Origin: Rheinheimera tangshanensis
Lineage (GTDB): Bacteria; Pseudomonadota; Gammaproteobacteria; Enterobacterales; Alteromonadaceae
Direction: 5' to 3'
Assembly: GCF_014645135.1 (NCBI RefSeq)
Contig: NZ_BMLH01000011.1
Coordinates: 90,753 to 154,752 of the forward strand
DNA length: 64,000 nucleotides
Below are positions 36,306-45,614 of this stretch, in pieces. Under the pieces are notes generated by a model. That model saw nothing but the letters and a program-made list of their open reading frames with translations, was not told where the DNA came from and did not search any database. Positions within the stretch are counted from its first letter, which is position 1. Every line of letters begins with the position of its first letter. Made by a program: the position numbers and the translations under genes.

Positions 36306-36368
36306 ATGAAAAATATTTGTCTTGTGTTGAATGTGCATTTTTTGCGATCGAAGCGAAGCCTTCTCTGA
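36306..36368 (+). CDS. Candidate 20-residue upstream ORF coupled to sixA
   Basis: ATG 36306, preceded by GAGTGGG, opens a 20-codon frame (MKNICLVLNV..., ends RSLL) whose TGA (36366-36368) overlaps the sixA ATG as TGATG. sixA has no clear Shine-Dalgarno of its own, so translational coupling is plausible. It could also be chance. Confidence 0.35.
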   Translation: MKNICLVLNVHFLRSKRSLL

Positions 36369-36838
36369 TGCTAGTGTATTTAGTGCGCCATGCCACAGCG
36401 CAGGACCGAACTTTGGGAGTGCCCGATCCCAGTCGTCATTTGGTGGAAAAAGGGATTAAACAAACACTGAAGTTGGCAGATTTTTGTAAACGGCAGCTAC
36501 AAGCACCGCAGCTGCTACTGACCAGTCCTTTGGTGCGGGCTGAACAAACTGCAGTAGTATTGCATCAACATACACACTGGCCAGAGCCTCAAAAGCAGGC
36601 CTGGTTGATTATTGATACTTTGCCTGAAATACAGCACAAGGCGCTGATTGATCTGCTCAAACAGGGGGTAGAGTCTGTCTGTTGTATCGGTCATGAGCCC
36701 GATATTTCAACTTTGCTGGCCTTGCTGCTCAATAGCGAGGCCGAACATTTTTTTATTAAAAAGGCGTCCATCACAGCCCTTGAACTGACACCAGATCAAG
36801 CTGTATTACTCTGGTCTCTGCCCGTGGCTTTGTTGTAA
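36368..36838 (+). CDS. sixA: Phosphohistidine phosphatase SixA
   Basis: A 156-residue histidine phosphatase; the start is ATG 36368 because SixA begins MLVYLVRHATA. The catalytic His8 is in VRHATA, the conserved arginine-containing LLTSPLVRAEQTA segment follows, and the second His in CIGHEPD. E. coli SixA dephosphorylates phospho-His in the nitrogen PTS (NPr) and ArcB. Its 3' end overlaps the convergent acpH gene by 43 bp. Confidence 0.9.
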   Translation: MLVYLVRHATAQDRTLGVPDPSRHLVEKGIKQTLKLADFCKRQLQAPQLLLTSPLVRAEQTAVVLHQHTHWPEPQKQAWLIIDTLPEIQHKALIDLLKQGVESVCCIGHEPDISTLLALLLNSEAEHFFIKKASITALELTPDQAVLLWSLPVALL

Positions 36839-37443
36839 CGCTCCAAGGCCAAAAGTGGATGCTGTTCTATCGCAGCTTGTTGAATAAATTGTTGTAGCTG
36901 AGGAAAAAAACTCAAAAATACCTGTTCTGTTGAGGCCTGAAGCTGCGGTAGTTCATCCGCTATTGCAGCATAACGCGCAGTGAAGCGGCCACCTGACGCC
37001 ATGCGCCGCAGAGCATGCTGTATCCCTTCAAGTTGTGCGTAGTTGCCAAACCAATCTTGTTCAGTCACGGCTTTGAAGGTTCTGGCCATTGTCTCAGGCA
37101 TCTGTGGTAAGTCATGCTGCAGGTTAAAGTACAACTGATGTTTATAGTCTGTAAAATCTGAATCATAAAAGCGCCTCCAGTGTTTGATCAGACAAAAATC
37201 AAACAGCATATCCAGAGCTATAGGTGCAAAACGCCGCATCTGTGGGCTAAACAGTAAGCGGGCCGCTCTGACCTCTGGATGGCGATCGGTAAACCAATCC
37301 ACGGCTCTGTGATTATACAAACCTGCGGCCATCGCAGGGCTTAAAAGCTCTAATCTGGTACCGTAGAAAAAGTCGCCCAATAAATTGCCAATGCGGGAAT
37401 GGGATGTGGGTTGTGCTAACAGCAAATGGGCCAGATAATTCAT
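36796..37443 (-). CDS. acpH: Acyl carrier protein phosphodiesterase
   Basis: A 215-residue AcpH/DUF479 protein. It starts MNYLAHLLLAQ at ATG 37443; six extra residues upstream are not conserved. Visible metal residues of the HD-like fold: the LAHLLLA start, IGNLLGDFFYGT, HRAVDWFTDRHPEV and DMLFDFCLIKHW. It removes 4'-phosphopantetheine from holo-ACP. Convergent with sixA, overlapping its tail. Confidence 0.9.
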   Translation of the reverse strand: MNYLAHLLLAQPTSHSRIGNLLGDFFYGTRLELLSPAMAAGLYNHRAVDWFTDRHPEVRAARLLFSPQMRRFAPIALDMLFDFCLIKHWRRFYDSDFTDYKHQLYFNLQHDLPQMPETMARTFKAVTEQDWFGNYAQLEGIQHALRRMASGGRFTARYAAIADELPQLQASTEQVFLSFFPQLQQFIQQAAIEQHPLLALERYNKATGRDQSNTA

Positions 37444-37567
37444 GAGGCTACAGCATTTCAATTCATAAAAACTGCCTTTAGTCTAAGGCAAAAAAGATGT
37501 ATTTGCTGCGCTGATCCGTTATAAGTAGGTGTCTTTACATGAAAAGTATCACAAAGGAATAGGTCCG

Positions 37568-38170
37568 ATGAAACAAGGGGTTTTGTTGATTGCTCTACTG
37601 GCGCTTACTGGATGTAGCAGCATCAGTCCACAGGAATGTCAGGTTGGTGACTGGTTTGCCATTGGCAAAACGGATGGCCAGCAAGGCATTGCCAGCAGTA
37701 AATTTCGCAGCTATCAGAAAGAGTGCGCTGAACATGGGCTGAGTTCTGATTTCCAGGCTTATCAACAAGGTCATGCCGAAGGGGTATTGTTGTATTGCAC
37801 TTATGATGAGGGTCGTGAGTTAGGCCAAAGTGGGGGAAGCTATAACAAAGTCTGTGCCGGCGCATTGGAGCCTCAGTTTCGTTTAGGTTATGACCGCGGC
37901 CGCCAATGGTATCAGGCTGAATCTGCTTTATTGAACTTACAAAAAACCTTGCAGCAAAATGCTGACACTATTGATCAGCTAGAACAACGTATTGACGATA
38001 ACTCGGAAGAGCTGAGCGTGCTCAAAGACAAACAACAGAAACAAAAGCTCCTGGATGAAAACCGCAATTTACAGCAGGAGTTGCGTCAGTTAAATCAAAT
38101 GCAAGGTCAGCTGCAACGCGATTTAAAGCAAGCTGAACTCCAGTTCAGTTTGATCCAACAAGGCGGCTAA
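37568..38170 (+). CDS. DUF2799 lipoprotein with coiled-coil tail
   Basis: A 200-residue lipoprotein starting at ATG 37568 (AGGT upstream). Lipobox LTGC (Cys16). The middle (25-115) has DWFAIGKTDGQQGI, GRELGQSGGSYN and FRLGYDRGRQWY repeats, the DUF2799 pattern of short Tyr/Gly-rich units. Residues about 120-195 form a long coiled coil (NLQKTLQQNADTIDQLEQRIDDN). Function unknown; probably outer-membrane anchored. A 3-bp gap to the next gene suggests an operon. Confidence 0.82.
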   Translation: MKQGVLLIALLALTGCSSISPQECQVGDWFAIGKTDGQQGIASSKFRSYQKECAEHGLSSDFQAYQQGHAEGVLLYCTYDEGRELGQSGGSYNKVCAGALEPQFRLGYDRGRQWYQAESALLNLQKTLQQNADTIDQLEQRIDDNSEELSVLKDKQQKQKLLDENRNLQQELRQLNQMQGQLQRDLKQAELQFSLIQQGG

Positions 38171-38173
38171 GCC

Positions 38174-38560
38174 ATGAAATCTATCTGTAGCTTGTTGTGC
38201 TTTGTGTCGTTATTCACACAGGCTGCGCCTATGGATTTACTTTGGACCAGCGAAAAGCTGCTGATTGCAGGGCAACAAAGTCGTCTGCCACATGAGCCGC
38301 CATGGCCCGTAAAGCAGGCCGACCTTGTTGCTTATAGTATGACAGGCGTGATACCTGAAGGCGTGAAATGCCAGTTAGAGCTCAGACTGCAGCAAGAATT
38401 ACTGCTGAGTTTACCTTGCTCTAAGCGTTATATATTGAAGCGGCCTCTGCGTATCACCCCCGGCATCAGAGTGGAATTGTATTTACACAACACCAACCTG
38501 TTCAGTCCAGGGGAGACAGTAACACTGCGCAACAGGCTCTCTTTAGAAGTTGCCGAATAA
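38174..38560 (+). CDS. Small secreted hypothetical protein
   Basis: A 128-residue protein with a signal peptide (MKSICSLLCFVSLFTQA) and a beta-rich mature part with two conserved-looking cysteines (CQLEL and LPCSKRY) that could form a disulfide. No family recognised. It follows the DUF2799 lipoprotein after 3 bp, so the two may act together in the periplasm. Convergent with the EamA gene, one base apart. Confidence 0.65.
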   Translation: MKSICSLLCFVSLFTQAAPMDLLWTSEKLLIAGQQSRLPHEPPWPVKQADLVAYSMTGVIPEGVKCQLELRLQQELLLSLPCSKRYILKRPLRITPGIRVELYLHNTNLFSPGETVTLRNRLSLEVAE

Positions 38561-38561
38561 C

Positions 38562-39428
38562 TTATTTAATTTCAGTATCCTGAGTCAGCCACGCCTGAGC
38601 GACGCCGGAACTTAGGATCACCAGAGCACCTAACCATTGTAACCACGACATGGGTTCAGCAAAGAGCAACCAGGCAGCAGTAATCACGACTACAGGCTCC
38701 AGATAAGCCAGAGTGCCAAAGACCCGGGTAGGTAAGTGCTCAATAGCCTGCAAAGCACAGATCAAGGCTAAAAATCCGGGAAATAAACCTGCAATCACTA
38801 ACCAGATCCATTGTTGCGCTTCAGGCCAGGGTTGATTGACCATGAAAGGCAGTACGCAACAAGAGCCCACCAACAGCTGATAAAAACTTTTGTGATACAG
38901 AGGCACTGTGTCTGGCACTTTTTTGTTGAGCAAAATAAAAGCTGTGTAGGTAATCAAAGACGCCAGCGCGTACCACAGGCCTTGTTGCTGCTCAATGCGA
39001 CTGTCGATCTGAAATTCCTGTAACATAGCAAAGCCAAAGAATGCCAGTAGGATCAACAGAAAAGTACGGCTAGTCAGGCGCTCTGCAAACAAAAAATGAG
39101 CGATGATGGCCGAAAGCGCCGGGGCCAGATACACCAGCAAAATAGCTAAGGTCAGAGAAATAGTCTGAATAGCAGATAAAAAACACAAAATAAAACTGGC
39201 CAGTAACACACCGTTGAGCAACACCAGCAGTGGTGGTCTGGCTATGATGAACCTGAGCTGGCCTGTCAGCGCAAGATAGAGAGCCAGGATAAACGCACCT
39301 AAACCCAGGCGGTAAAAGGTCAGACTGGCAGGAGCTACTTCACTGTAGCGCGCTATGACACCAATAGTACCCATCATCATGGCAGCTAAAGCGGCCATAT
39401 AAAAATAGCGGTAAGACGAGAAGTTCAT
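38562..39428 (-). CDS. EamA/DMT-family transporter
   Basis: A 288-residue protein with ten hydrophobic segments in two EamA repeats (first starting YFYMAALAAMMMGTIGV, second LWYALASLITYTAFILL; the FGTLAYLEPVVVITAAWLLFAEP block is typical). I start at ATG 39428; a longer frame to 39494 adds a non-hydrophobic leader. DMT members export metabolites or amino acids; substrate unknown. Confidence 0.84.
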   Translation of the reverse strand: MNFSSYRYFYMAALAAMMMGTIGVIARYSEVAPASLTFYRLGLGAFILALYLALTGQLRFIIARPPLLVLLNGVLLASFILCFLSAIQTISLTLAILLVYLAPALSAIIAHFLFAERLTSRTFLLILLAFFGFAMLQEFQIDSRIEQQQGLWYALASLITYTAFILLNKKVPDTVPLYHKSFYQLLVGSCCVLPFMVNQPWPEAQQWIWLVIAGLFPGFLALICALQAIEHLPTRVFGTLAYLEPVVVITAAWLLFAEPMSWLQWLGALVILSSGVAQAWLTQDTEIK

Positions 39429-39650
39429 GCAGGTAGCAAACCACAAATGGGTCATCAGGGGCGCCACTGTAGCCAGCCGCAGCAAACAATTCAAGTGAGA
39501 CTGTTCAGACCGCTTTATGCCTTGCCGAAAAAAGTTGTGTATTTCTGCCCTCTACAAAAATGATTCGCTTTTTTCTGTACTAAATCAATCACCTGCCTAT
39601 AGTTAATTCAGCACTAATTCAAATTAGATTCAGGGATATGGAGTGTGGTT

Positions 39651-41402
39651 ATGTTTGGTTTTAATTCTAATTCAGACAACATCCTAAATGCCATTAATGC
39701 AACCCAGGCTGTGATCCAGTTTTCGCTGGATGGACGGATTGAGCATGCCAACAGTAACTTTTTAGATCTGATGGGCTACCAGTTGCATGAAGTGCAAGGC
39801 AAGCATCACAGTATTTTTGTGGAGCCTGGTACTGCTAATTCTGCGGCTTATCAGCAGTTTTGGGCAGATTTACGTGAAGGTAAATCTCAAACTGCTGAAT
39901 TTAAACGTATTGCTAAAAGTGGCAGAGAAGTTTGGATCCGTGCTTCTTACACGCCTATTGTCAAAAATGGCAAAGTGCATAAGGTGATTAAGTTTGCATC
40001 CGATGTGACAGAGCAGGTTGCCAAACAGGCCAATTTTGAGTCGCAGTTGCAGGCCATTCACAGAGCCCAGGCGGTGATTGAATTTGATCTGGATGGCAAA
40101 ATTCTGTTTGCTAACCCTAATTTTCTGAGTTTGATGGGCTACAGCCTGAAAGAGGTGACAGGGCAGCATCATCGTATTTTTGTTGATCCACAAGAGGCTG
40201 CTTCAAGCCGTTACAGTGACTTTTGGCGACGTTTAAAAGAGGGGCAGTATCAGACGGCTGAATACAAAAGATTCACCAAAAGTGGCAAAGAAGTCTGGAT
40301 CCATGCTACCTACAATCCGATCAAAGGACCTGATGGTAAAGTACTGAAAATCGTCAAGTTTGCCAGTGATATCAGTCGTGAAATCGAACAGAAAAAAGAG
40401 TTTCGGCTGCTTTCTATGGTCGCCAATGAGACGGACAATGCGGTGCTGATATCCGGTGCTGACAGACGGATCCAGTATGTAAATAAAGGCTTTAGTCAGA
40501 TGACGGGCTACAACCAACAGGAAGTACTGGGTCATATTGCCAGAGAGTTTTTGGTTGGACCCAAAACAGATCCTGTGACTAAAGAGCGGATTGAAGCGGA
40601 GTTAAATGCTCCACGGGCTTTTTATGATGAAATTGAAATTCATCGTAAAGACGGTTCTTCATTATGGATCTCCGTGACCAGTAACCCTGTCTACGATGAA
40701 CAGGGTCAGCACAGTCATTACATTGCTATTCTGGCAGATATCAGCAAAGTAAAATCTTCAGCTTTGGAATATCAAACCCGATTTTTGGCGATTAGTCAGT
40801 CGAATCTGATGTTGGAGTGGAATAATGCCGGGCAACTGATGGAGATCAATGATTACCCGCAGCGGCAATTTAAGTTAAACAACGAACAATTCAGCCGTCT
40901 GGTTGCAGACTGGCGTAGTTTTTTGACTCAGGAGCAGGCCGCCAAGGTACTGGCCGGACAGAGTGTAATTTCTGATATTCATATAGAGTGCAATGGCAGA
41001 CAATTAGGCATCGCCGCTACTTTTTGTGCTGTCAGAGATACACAGGGCGAGTTGCAGAAAATTATCATGTTTGGTGCTGATATTTCGGAGCGGTTACAGG
41101 TGGTACAAACCAGTGATTCTGTGATGTCTGAACTGGTGAACTCTGGCCAAAGTATCAACAATATGGTGTCTTCGATTAATTCCATTGCCGATCAGACCAA
41201 CTTACTGGCGCTGAACGCCGCTATAGAGGCCGCCAGGGCAGGTGAGGCTGGGCGGGGATTTTCTGTGGTTGCTGATGAAGTCAGGAGTCTGGCATCTAAA
41301 GCTAGTGCTTCGGCCAGTGAAATAAATTCAGTGGTAGGTAAAAATCAGTCGTTACTCACTAGTTTGTCTGAAACCTTAAATAAACTGAATAAAAGAGCTT
41401 AA
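39651..41402 (+). CDS. Soluble chemoreceptor with tandem PAS domains
   Basis: A 583-residue protein starting at ATG 39651 (GGAG 7 bases upstream). There are two near-identical PAS domains (about 10-125 and 135-250; both carry the AEFKR/AEYKR...GREVWI/GKEVWI pattern), a third PAS (about 260-370), a fourth, degenerate PAS-like region (about 375-485), and a short methyl-accepting part with the tip [23 protein letters not shown]. There is no membrane segment, so it is cytosolic, like the P. aeruginosa BdlA type. The kinase-control region after the tip is only about 55 residues, shorter than usual. Confidence 0.87.
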   Translation: MFGFNSNSDNILNAINATQAVIQFSLDGRIEHANSNFLDLMGYQLHEVQGKHHSIFVEPGTANSAAYQQFWADLREGKSQTAEFKRIAKSGREVWIRASYTPIVKNGKVHKVIKFASDVTEQVAKQANFESQLQAIHRAQAVIEFDLDGKILFANPNFLSLMGYSLKEVTGQHHRIFVDPQEAASSRYSDFWRRLKEGQYQTAEYKRFTKSGKEVWIHATYNPIKGPDGKVLKIVKFASDISREIEQKKEFRLLSMVANETDNAVLISGADRRIQYVNKGFSQMTGYNQQEVLGHIAREFLVGPKTDPVTKERIEAELNAPRAFYDEIEIHRKDGSSLWISVTSNPVYDEQGQHSHYIAILADISKVKSSALEYQTRFLAISQSNLMLEWNNAGQLMEINDYPQRQFKLNNEQFSRLVADWRSFLTQEQAAKVLAGQSVISDIHIECNGRQLGIAATFCAVRDTQGELQKIIMFGADISERLQVVQTSDSVMSELVNSGQSINNMVSSINSIADQTNLLALNAAIEAARAGEAGRGFSVVADEVRSLASKASASASEINSVVGKNQSLLTSLSETLNKLNKRA

Positions 41403-41438
41403 GTCCTGAGTCTTCTATTTATGGCTGGATAACGAAAC

Positions 41439-41461
41439 AAAGGGAGCAACATGCTCCCTTT
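41439..41461. terminator. Bidirectional terminator
   Basis: AAAGGGAGCA-ACA-TGCTCCCTTT lies between the convergent PAS-chemoreceptor and pirin genes; 10-bp stem with A/T ends on both sides. Confidence 0.8.
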
Positions 41462-41467
41462 CGATTG

Positions 41468-42160
41468 TTAAGGCAAATCAAACCACAAGGCTTTGACTGG
41501 ACCTTGGGTTGCCAGAGCTTTCAGTTCAGTCTGTTGACTGATCTTTGCGCCATCACCAGGTTGCATTGGAGTGCCGTTTAACTCTAATTCCCCAGTAATT
41601 AAATGCAGGTAAAAGTTACGTTTGGCAGTCACAGGTAATTCAATCACATCATGCTCACTTAGCAAAAGCTGTGATAAATAGGCATCCTGCTTGATTTGAA
41701 GCGTACCGTCGCGGCCGTCCGGCGATATCACCAAAGTTAAGCCTGGTTCAGCTTTAAAGTCTTTTTGCTGATAACCTGGTACACCACCAAATTGGTTTGG
41801 CTGGATCCAGATCTGCAAAAACTTTAAGTTGTCTTTATCACTGGCGTTAAATTCGCTGTGGTAAATGCCTTTGCCTGCGCTCATCAATTGGAATTCACCT
41901 GCGGGTAAAGTTTTGACATTACCGGCTGAATCTTTATGAGCAATTTGTCCTTCCAGTACATAGCTAATGATTTCCATGTCCTGATGGCCATGGGTATCAA
42001 AGCCTGCAGCTGCATCAACTTCGTCATCATTAATCACTCTTAAGGCTGAGAATCCCATATGAGCTGGGTCGTAATAACGGCCAAAAGAGAAGCTGTGTTT
42101 GCTTTTTAACCAGCCGAAACTGGCTATACCGCGATCGGCAGAAAGTCTTAATTCAATCAT
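41468..42160 (-). CDS. Pirin family protein
   Basis: A 230-residue double-cupin protein. It starts MIELRLSADRGIASFGWLKSKHSFSFG; the iron ligands of pirins are in DTHGHQDMEIISYVLEG, followed by LMSAGKGIYHSEFNAS. Some members are quercetinases, others act with transcription factors. The Shine-Dalgarno GAGGGAT just before ATG 42160 is the end of the adjacent intergenic repeat. DoxX lies upstream on the same strand beyond that repeat array. Confidence 0.9.
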   Translation of the reverse strand: MIELRLSADRGIASFGWLKSKHSFSFGRYYDPAHMGFSALRVINDDEVDAAAGFDTHGHQDMEIISYVLEGQIAHKDSAGNVKTLPAGEFQLMSAGKGIYHSEFNASDKDNLKFLQIWIQPNQFGGVPGYQQKDFKAEPGLTLVISPDGRDGTLQIKQDAYLSQLLLSEHDVIELPVTAKRNFYLHLITGELELNGTPMQPGDGAKISQQTELKALATQGPVKALWFDLP

Positions 42161-42163
42161 GAT

Positions 42164-42454
42164 ATCCCTCGTTCTTGAAGCTGCAGCTTTGTTGTCTGCG
42201 CTCATTCGCCCCAATCACATAGTGAACTATGCTCATGGGGTCTCAATTGCTTGTCGCCGTGCTGCAACTCCAATTACTTTGGGCTACATCCCTCGTTCTT
42301 GAAGCTGCAGCTTTGTTTTCTGCGCTCATTCGCCCCAATCACATAGTGAACTATGCTCATGGGGTCTCAATTGCTTGTCGCCGTGCTGCAACTCCAATTA
42401 CTTTGGGCTATATCCCTCGTTCTTGAAGCTGCAGCCCGGTAGGCTACTTTGGGC
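42164..42454 (-). repeat. Tandem array of palindromic intergenic repeats
   Basis: Two full copies (42164-42287 and 42288-42411; 124-bp period, differing at only a few bases) and a deletion remnant (42412-42454, keeping only the outer ends ATCCCTC...GCTGCAGC and ACTTTGGGC). They match the repeat at 57238 read on the minus strand. They fill the space between DoxX and pirin in what should be one operon. Confidence 0.9.
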
Positions 42455-42455
42455 A

Positions 42456-42482
42456 AGACTCTCTCTGTGGCAGAGAGAGTCT
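42456..42482. terminator. Hairpin after DoxX gene
   Basis: AGACTCTCTCTG-TGG-CAGAGAGAGTCT, a 12-bp stem, but no T-run on the minus strand. It may weaken rather than stop read-through from DoxX into pirin. Confidence 0.55.
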
Positions 42483-42496
42483 CTTTGAGTGGATTA

Positions 42497-42952
42497 TTAG
42501 TTCAGTTTCTTCGCGATAATGGCGTCGATGGAGGCTTTGCCCGCACCGCTGAACAGCAGAGAGACGCTGGCGGCTAACAGAGCTAAACCAAATTCGTAAC
42601 CGTTATTGCTCATAAAGAGGCCATTGGCGAAGTGCACTTTAAAGATAGCCACTAACATGGCGATAATTAAAGTCACAGCGGCAGGGCGGGTTAACACACC
42701 AAACACCAATGCCAGACCACCAAAAAACTCAGCCGCGCCTGCTAAAAACGCCATCAGTACACCTGGTGCCAGGCCTATACTTTCCATCCAGCCGCCAGTG
42801 CCTTCTAAACCGTAGCCGCCAAACCAGCCAAATAATTTCTGAGCACCGTGTGCAGCAAAAATAATACCGACTGGTACTCGTAAAGCTAAAGCGCCAAAAC
42901 CTGCGTTTGTACTAAAAATTTGTTGTAAAGTTGCTTTGTTCATACTATTCAC
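42497..42952 (-). CDS. DoxX family membrane protein
   Basis: A 151-residue protein with four hydrophobic segments: LALRVPVGIIFAAHGAQKLFGWFGGYG, the MAFLAGAAEFFGGLALVFGVLTR block and the C-terminal ALLAASVSLLFSGAGKAS. DoxX members are linked with thiosulfate:quinone oxidoreductase or with redox complexes; the small bacterial ones are poorly known. It is divergent from a LysR regulator and followed by pirin, a combination often seen and probably controlled by that regulator. Confidence 0.88.
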   Translation of the reverse strand: MNSMNKATLQQIFSTNAGFGALALRVPVGIIFAAHGAQKLFGWFGGYGLEGTGGWMESIGLAPGVLMAFLAGAAEFFGGLALVFGVLTRPAAVTLIIAMLVAIFKVHFANGLFMSNNGYEFGLALLAASVSLLFSGAGKASIDAIIAKKLN

Positions 42953-43073
42953 CTTTAAATAAATTGACCGTTAATTAGGGTTGTCAGACTGCTTTAAACC
43001 GCTTGTCAGTTCCGATGTGTGTACTTTAGATTGGCTTGCATTTTTAAAAAAGCAGAATAAACTGAGTTGAATG

Positions 43074-43088
43074 TTCAAAATATTTGAA
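43074..43088. promoter_or_regulatory. Candidate LysR-type operator
   Basis: TTCAAA-ATA-TTTGAA, an interrupted palindrome of the T-N11-A type, lies 34 bp before the LysR gene in the DoxX/LysR divergent region. Confidence 0.45.
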
Positions 43089-43122
43089 TATGAATCTGTG
43101 AAGGATCCACTTTAAGGTTTTT

Positions 43123-44034
43123 ATGGCTAATCATCCTATTTTGACGCTGGACGCTTTACGCGCCATGGACGCAATTGACCGCAAGGGCAGTTTTGCTGCG
43201 GCGGCTGAACATTTATACAAAGTACCGTCTGCTTTAAGCTATACCATAGCGAAGCTGGAGTCTGATCTGGATGTACAGCTGTTTGATCGTTCCAAGCAAA
43301 AAGCTCAACTGACTCCGGCAGGACAGCTATTGTTGCAGCAAGGGCGAGAGCTATTACAGGCAGCCAGTCGGTTACAGGATGCGATTAAGCAAGTCGATAC
43401 CGGCTGGGAGACCCAGTTTGTTATCGCCAAAGACAGCATAGTGCCTTATCCACCTGTGCTGAGTTTGATTAATGAATTTATGCTGCTTGGCAAAATGACC
43501 GAAGTCAGTATCCGTGAAGAGGTATTGGGTGGAGGCTGGGAAGCATTGGAAACTGGTCGCGCACAAATGGCAGTGGGGGTGTCGGCCGATATGCCCAAAG
43601 GTAAATATGAGCTGGTGCCTATAGGCGAGGTTGAGTTTGTCTTTGCGTTATCGCCTTTGCATGAACTGGCCAATATCAACCGACAGATTGATTTAGCCGA
43701 TGTAGAGCAGGAAACGGCTATTGTCGTTTCAGACTCAGCTCTAGATGCACCTAAACGCAGCTCAGGTTTATTTACTACCCGCAGAGTGCTTAGGGTCAGC
43801 TCTATGCAGGCCAAAATTGCCGCGCAGGTGCAGGGCTTAGGGGTTGGTTTTTTACCTAAACATTTGATCAGAGACGAGCTGGCCAGAGGCTTATTAATAG
43901 CCAAAAAAACCAGCATTCCACGCGAAAAAGCCATGCTGTATCTGGCCTGGCAAAAACAAGGCCAGGGTAAGGCGCTGCAATGGTTTAGTGAAGCTTTTAG
44001 TCAGTACCCATGGGCACCGGTCTGGACGGGGTAA
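43123..44034 (+). CDS. LysR-family transcriptional regulator
   Basis: A 303-residue regulator. HTH in residues about 7-66 (LDALRAMDAIDRKGSFAAAAEHL, SYTIAKLESDLDVQLFDRS), then a LysR substrate-binding domain with FVIAKDSIVPYPPVL and the DSAL turn. Divergent from DoxX-pirin, so it probably controls them in response to an unknown small ligand. The palindrome at 43074 lies in the shared region. Confidence 0.92.
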   Translation: MANHPILTLDALRAMDAIDRKGSFAAAAEHLYKVPSALSYTIAKLESDLDVQLFDRSKQKAQLTPAGQLLLQQGRELLQAASRLQDAIKQVDTGWETQFVIAKDSIVPYPPVLSLINEFMLLGKMTEVSIREEVLGGGWEALETGRAQMAVGVSADMPKGKYELVPIGEVEFVFALSPLHELANINRQIDLADVEQETAIVVSDSALDAPKRSSGLFTTRRVLRVSSMQAKIAAQVQGLGVGFLPKHLIRDELARGLLIAKKTSIPREKAMLYLAWQKQGQGKALQWFSEAFSQYPWAPVWTG

Positions 44035-44141
44035 AGAGTGAAAAAACTTCAATCCAAACGGTATATTTTTGCTGTATTTCAATACATTGATTGGTTAAAG
44101 TAGCGCCAATTTTACCGCCTGATTAAAAGGGTCAGCAGCTT

Positions 44142-45614
44142 ATGTTATTAACCTTAGTGATTTGTTATTGGGTATTTTCTGTTGCGTTGGGGCTCTGGGC
44201 TGCATTGAGAGTTAAAAACACCCGCGATTTCGCTGTCGCAGGCCGGCATCTGCCTTTTTATATGGTGACAGCCACAGTCTTTGCCACCTGGTTTGGCAGC
44301 GAAGCTGTGCTCGGTATTCCTGCTACTTTCATTGATGGCAGTTTACGTGACATAGTGGCCGACCCTTTTGGTGCTGCACTTTGTTTAATTCTGGTTGGGG
44401 TGTTTTTTGCCGCCCCTTTGTACCGGATGAAACTGCTGACTATTGGTGACTTTTATAAAAGACGTTATGGCCGTTCAGTGGAGGTGCTGACGACTTTAGC
44501 TATTGTTTTGTCTTACTTAGGTTGGGTTGGCGCTCAGTTAACGGCTTTAGGTCTGGTGTTTAATGTGGTCTCGGACGGTGCTATCAGCATGACAGCCGGT
44601 ATGTGGATTGGAGCTGGCAGTATTCTGATTTACACACTGTTTGGCGGTATGTGGGCTGTGGCTATTACCGACCTGGTGCAGATGATAGTCATAGTGCTGG
44701 GGCTTTTATACATAGGCGGTGAAGTGTCGGATATGGTTGGCGGTGTGTCCGTGGTGGTAGACCACGCGGCAGCAGCGGGCAAACTGGAGTTTTGGCCGGA
44801 AGCTGATTTAAAAGCCATTATTGCGTTTATGGCTGCTGCCTGCACCATGATGTTAGGCTCTATGCCACAGCAGGATGTGTTCCAGCGGGTGCAGTCTGCT
44901 AAGTCGGAGAAAATTGCAGTTTGGGGTTCTATTCTCGGTGGCTCTTTGTATTTCCTGTTTGCTTTTATTCCACTGTTTATTGGTTATGCCGCCACTATAG
45001 TGGCGCCGGATATGGTGAAAAATCTGATGGCGTCTGACTCACAACTGATTCTGCCGCAATTGGTATTGCAGCATATGCCATTGATTGCTCAGGTGATCTT
45101 TTTTGGTGCTTTGTTATCTGCCATTAAAGGTTGTGCTTCAGCCACCTTGTTGGCGCCTTCGGTGTCTTTTGCTGAAAATATTCTTAAACCATTGTTACCC
45201 CCGATGCAGGATAAACAGTTGCTGCGACTGATGCAGGCTGTGACCCTGGTGTTTGCTGCTTGTACTCTGGCTTATGCACTCAATAGTGAATCCACCATTT
45301 TTGGCATGGTGGAAGATGCCTATCAGGTGACTTTAGTTGCCGCTTTTGTGCCGCTGGCTTTTGGTGTGTATTGGCGCAAAGCCACCAATCAGGGCGCTTT
45401 AATGGCTATAGCTTTTGGTGTCAGCACCTGGCTGGGTATTATTTTCCTTGGCCCTGAAGATCCTTATGTGCCAGCCCAGTTTGCCGGATTGCTGGCCAGT
45501 ATTGCCGGTATGTTGATTGGCTCTTTGATGCCTCAGTATCTGGAGCACGATCACGCTGTACATGACAAATTACACCGGGGTGAAATGGCACATACAGGGT
45601 CAGAGCATGGCTGA
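44142..45614 (+). CDS. Sodium:solute symporter (SSF)
   Basis: A 490-residue transporter of about 13 membrane segments. The family signatures are FAVAGRHLPFYMVTATVFATWFG near the start, GRSVEVLTTLAIVLSYLGWVG and the central LGSMPQQDVFQRVQSAKS. The last 25 residues are a His-rich cytosolic tail. SSF members bring in sugars, amino acids, carboxylates or pantothenate with Na+; the substrate here cannot be read. The stop overlaps the next gene start by 8 bases. Confidence 0.88.
   Translation: MLLTLVICYWVFSVALGLWAALRVKNTRDFAVAGRHLPFYMVTATVFATWFGSEAVLGIPATFIDGSLRDIVADPFGAALCLILVGVFFAAPLYRMKLLTIGDFYKRRYGRSVEVLTTLAIVLSYLGWVGAQLTALGLVFNVVSDGAISMTAGMWIGAGSILIYTLFGGMWAVAITDLVQMIVIVLGLLYIGGEVSDMVGGVSVVVDHAAAAGKLEFWPEADLKAIIAFMAAACTMMLGSMPQQDVFQRVQSAKSEKIAVWGSILGGSLYFLFAFIPLFIGYAATIVAPDMVKNLMASDSQLILPQLVLQHMPLIAQVIFFGALLSAIKGCASATLLAPSVSFAENILKPLLPPMQDKQLLRLMQAVTLVFAACTLAYALNSESTIFGMVEDAYQVTLVAAFVPLAFGVYWRKATNQGALMAIAFGVSTWLGIIFLGPEDPYVPAQFAGLLASIAGMLIGSLMPQYLEHDHAVHDKLHRGEMAHTGSEHG

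Noticed and set aside
42099..42426. Two open frames encoding nearly the same peptide (LEAAAL...ALIRPNHIV)
   Set aside because: They are readings through the palindromic repeat units; the shared peptide comes from the repeat itself and has no independent start signals.
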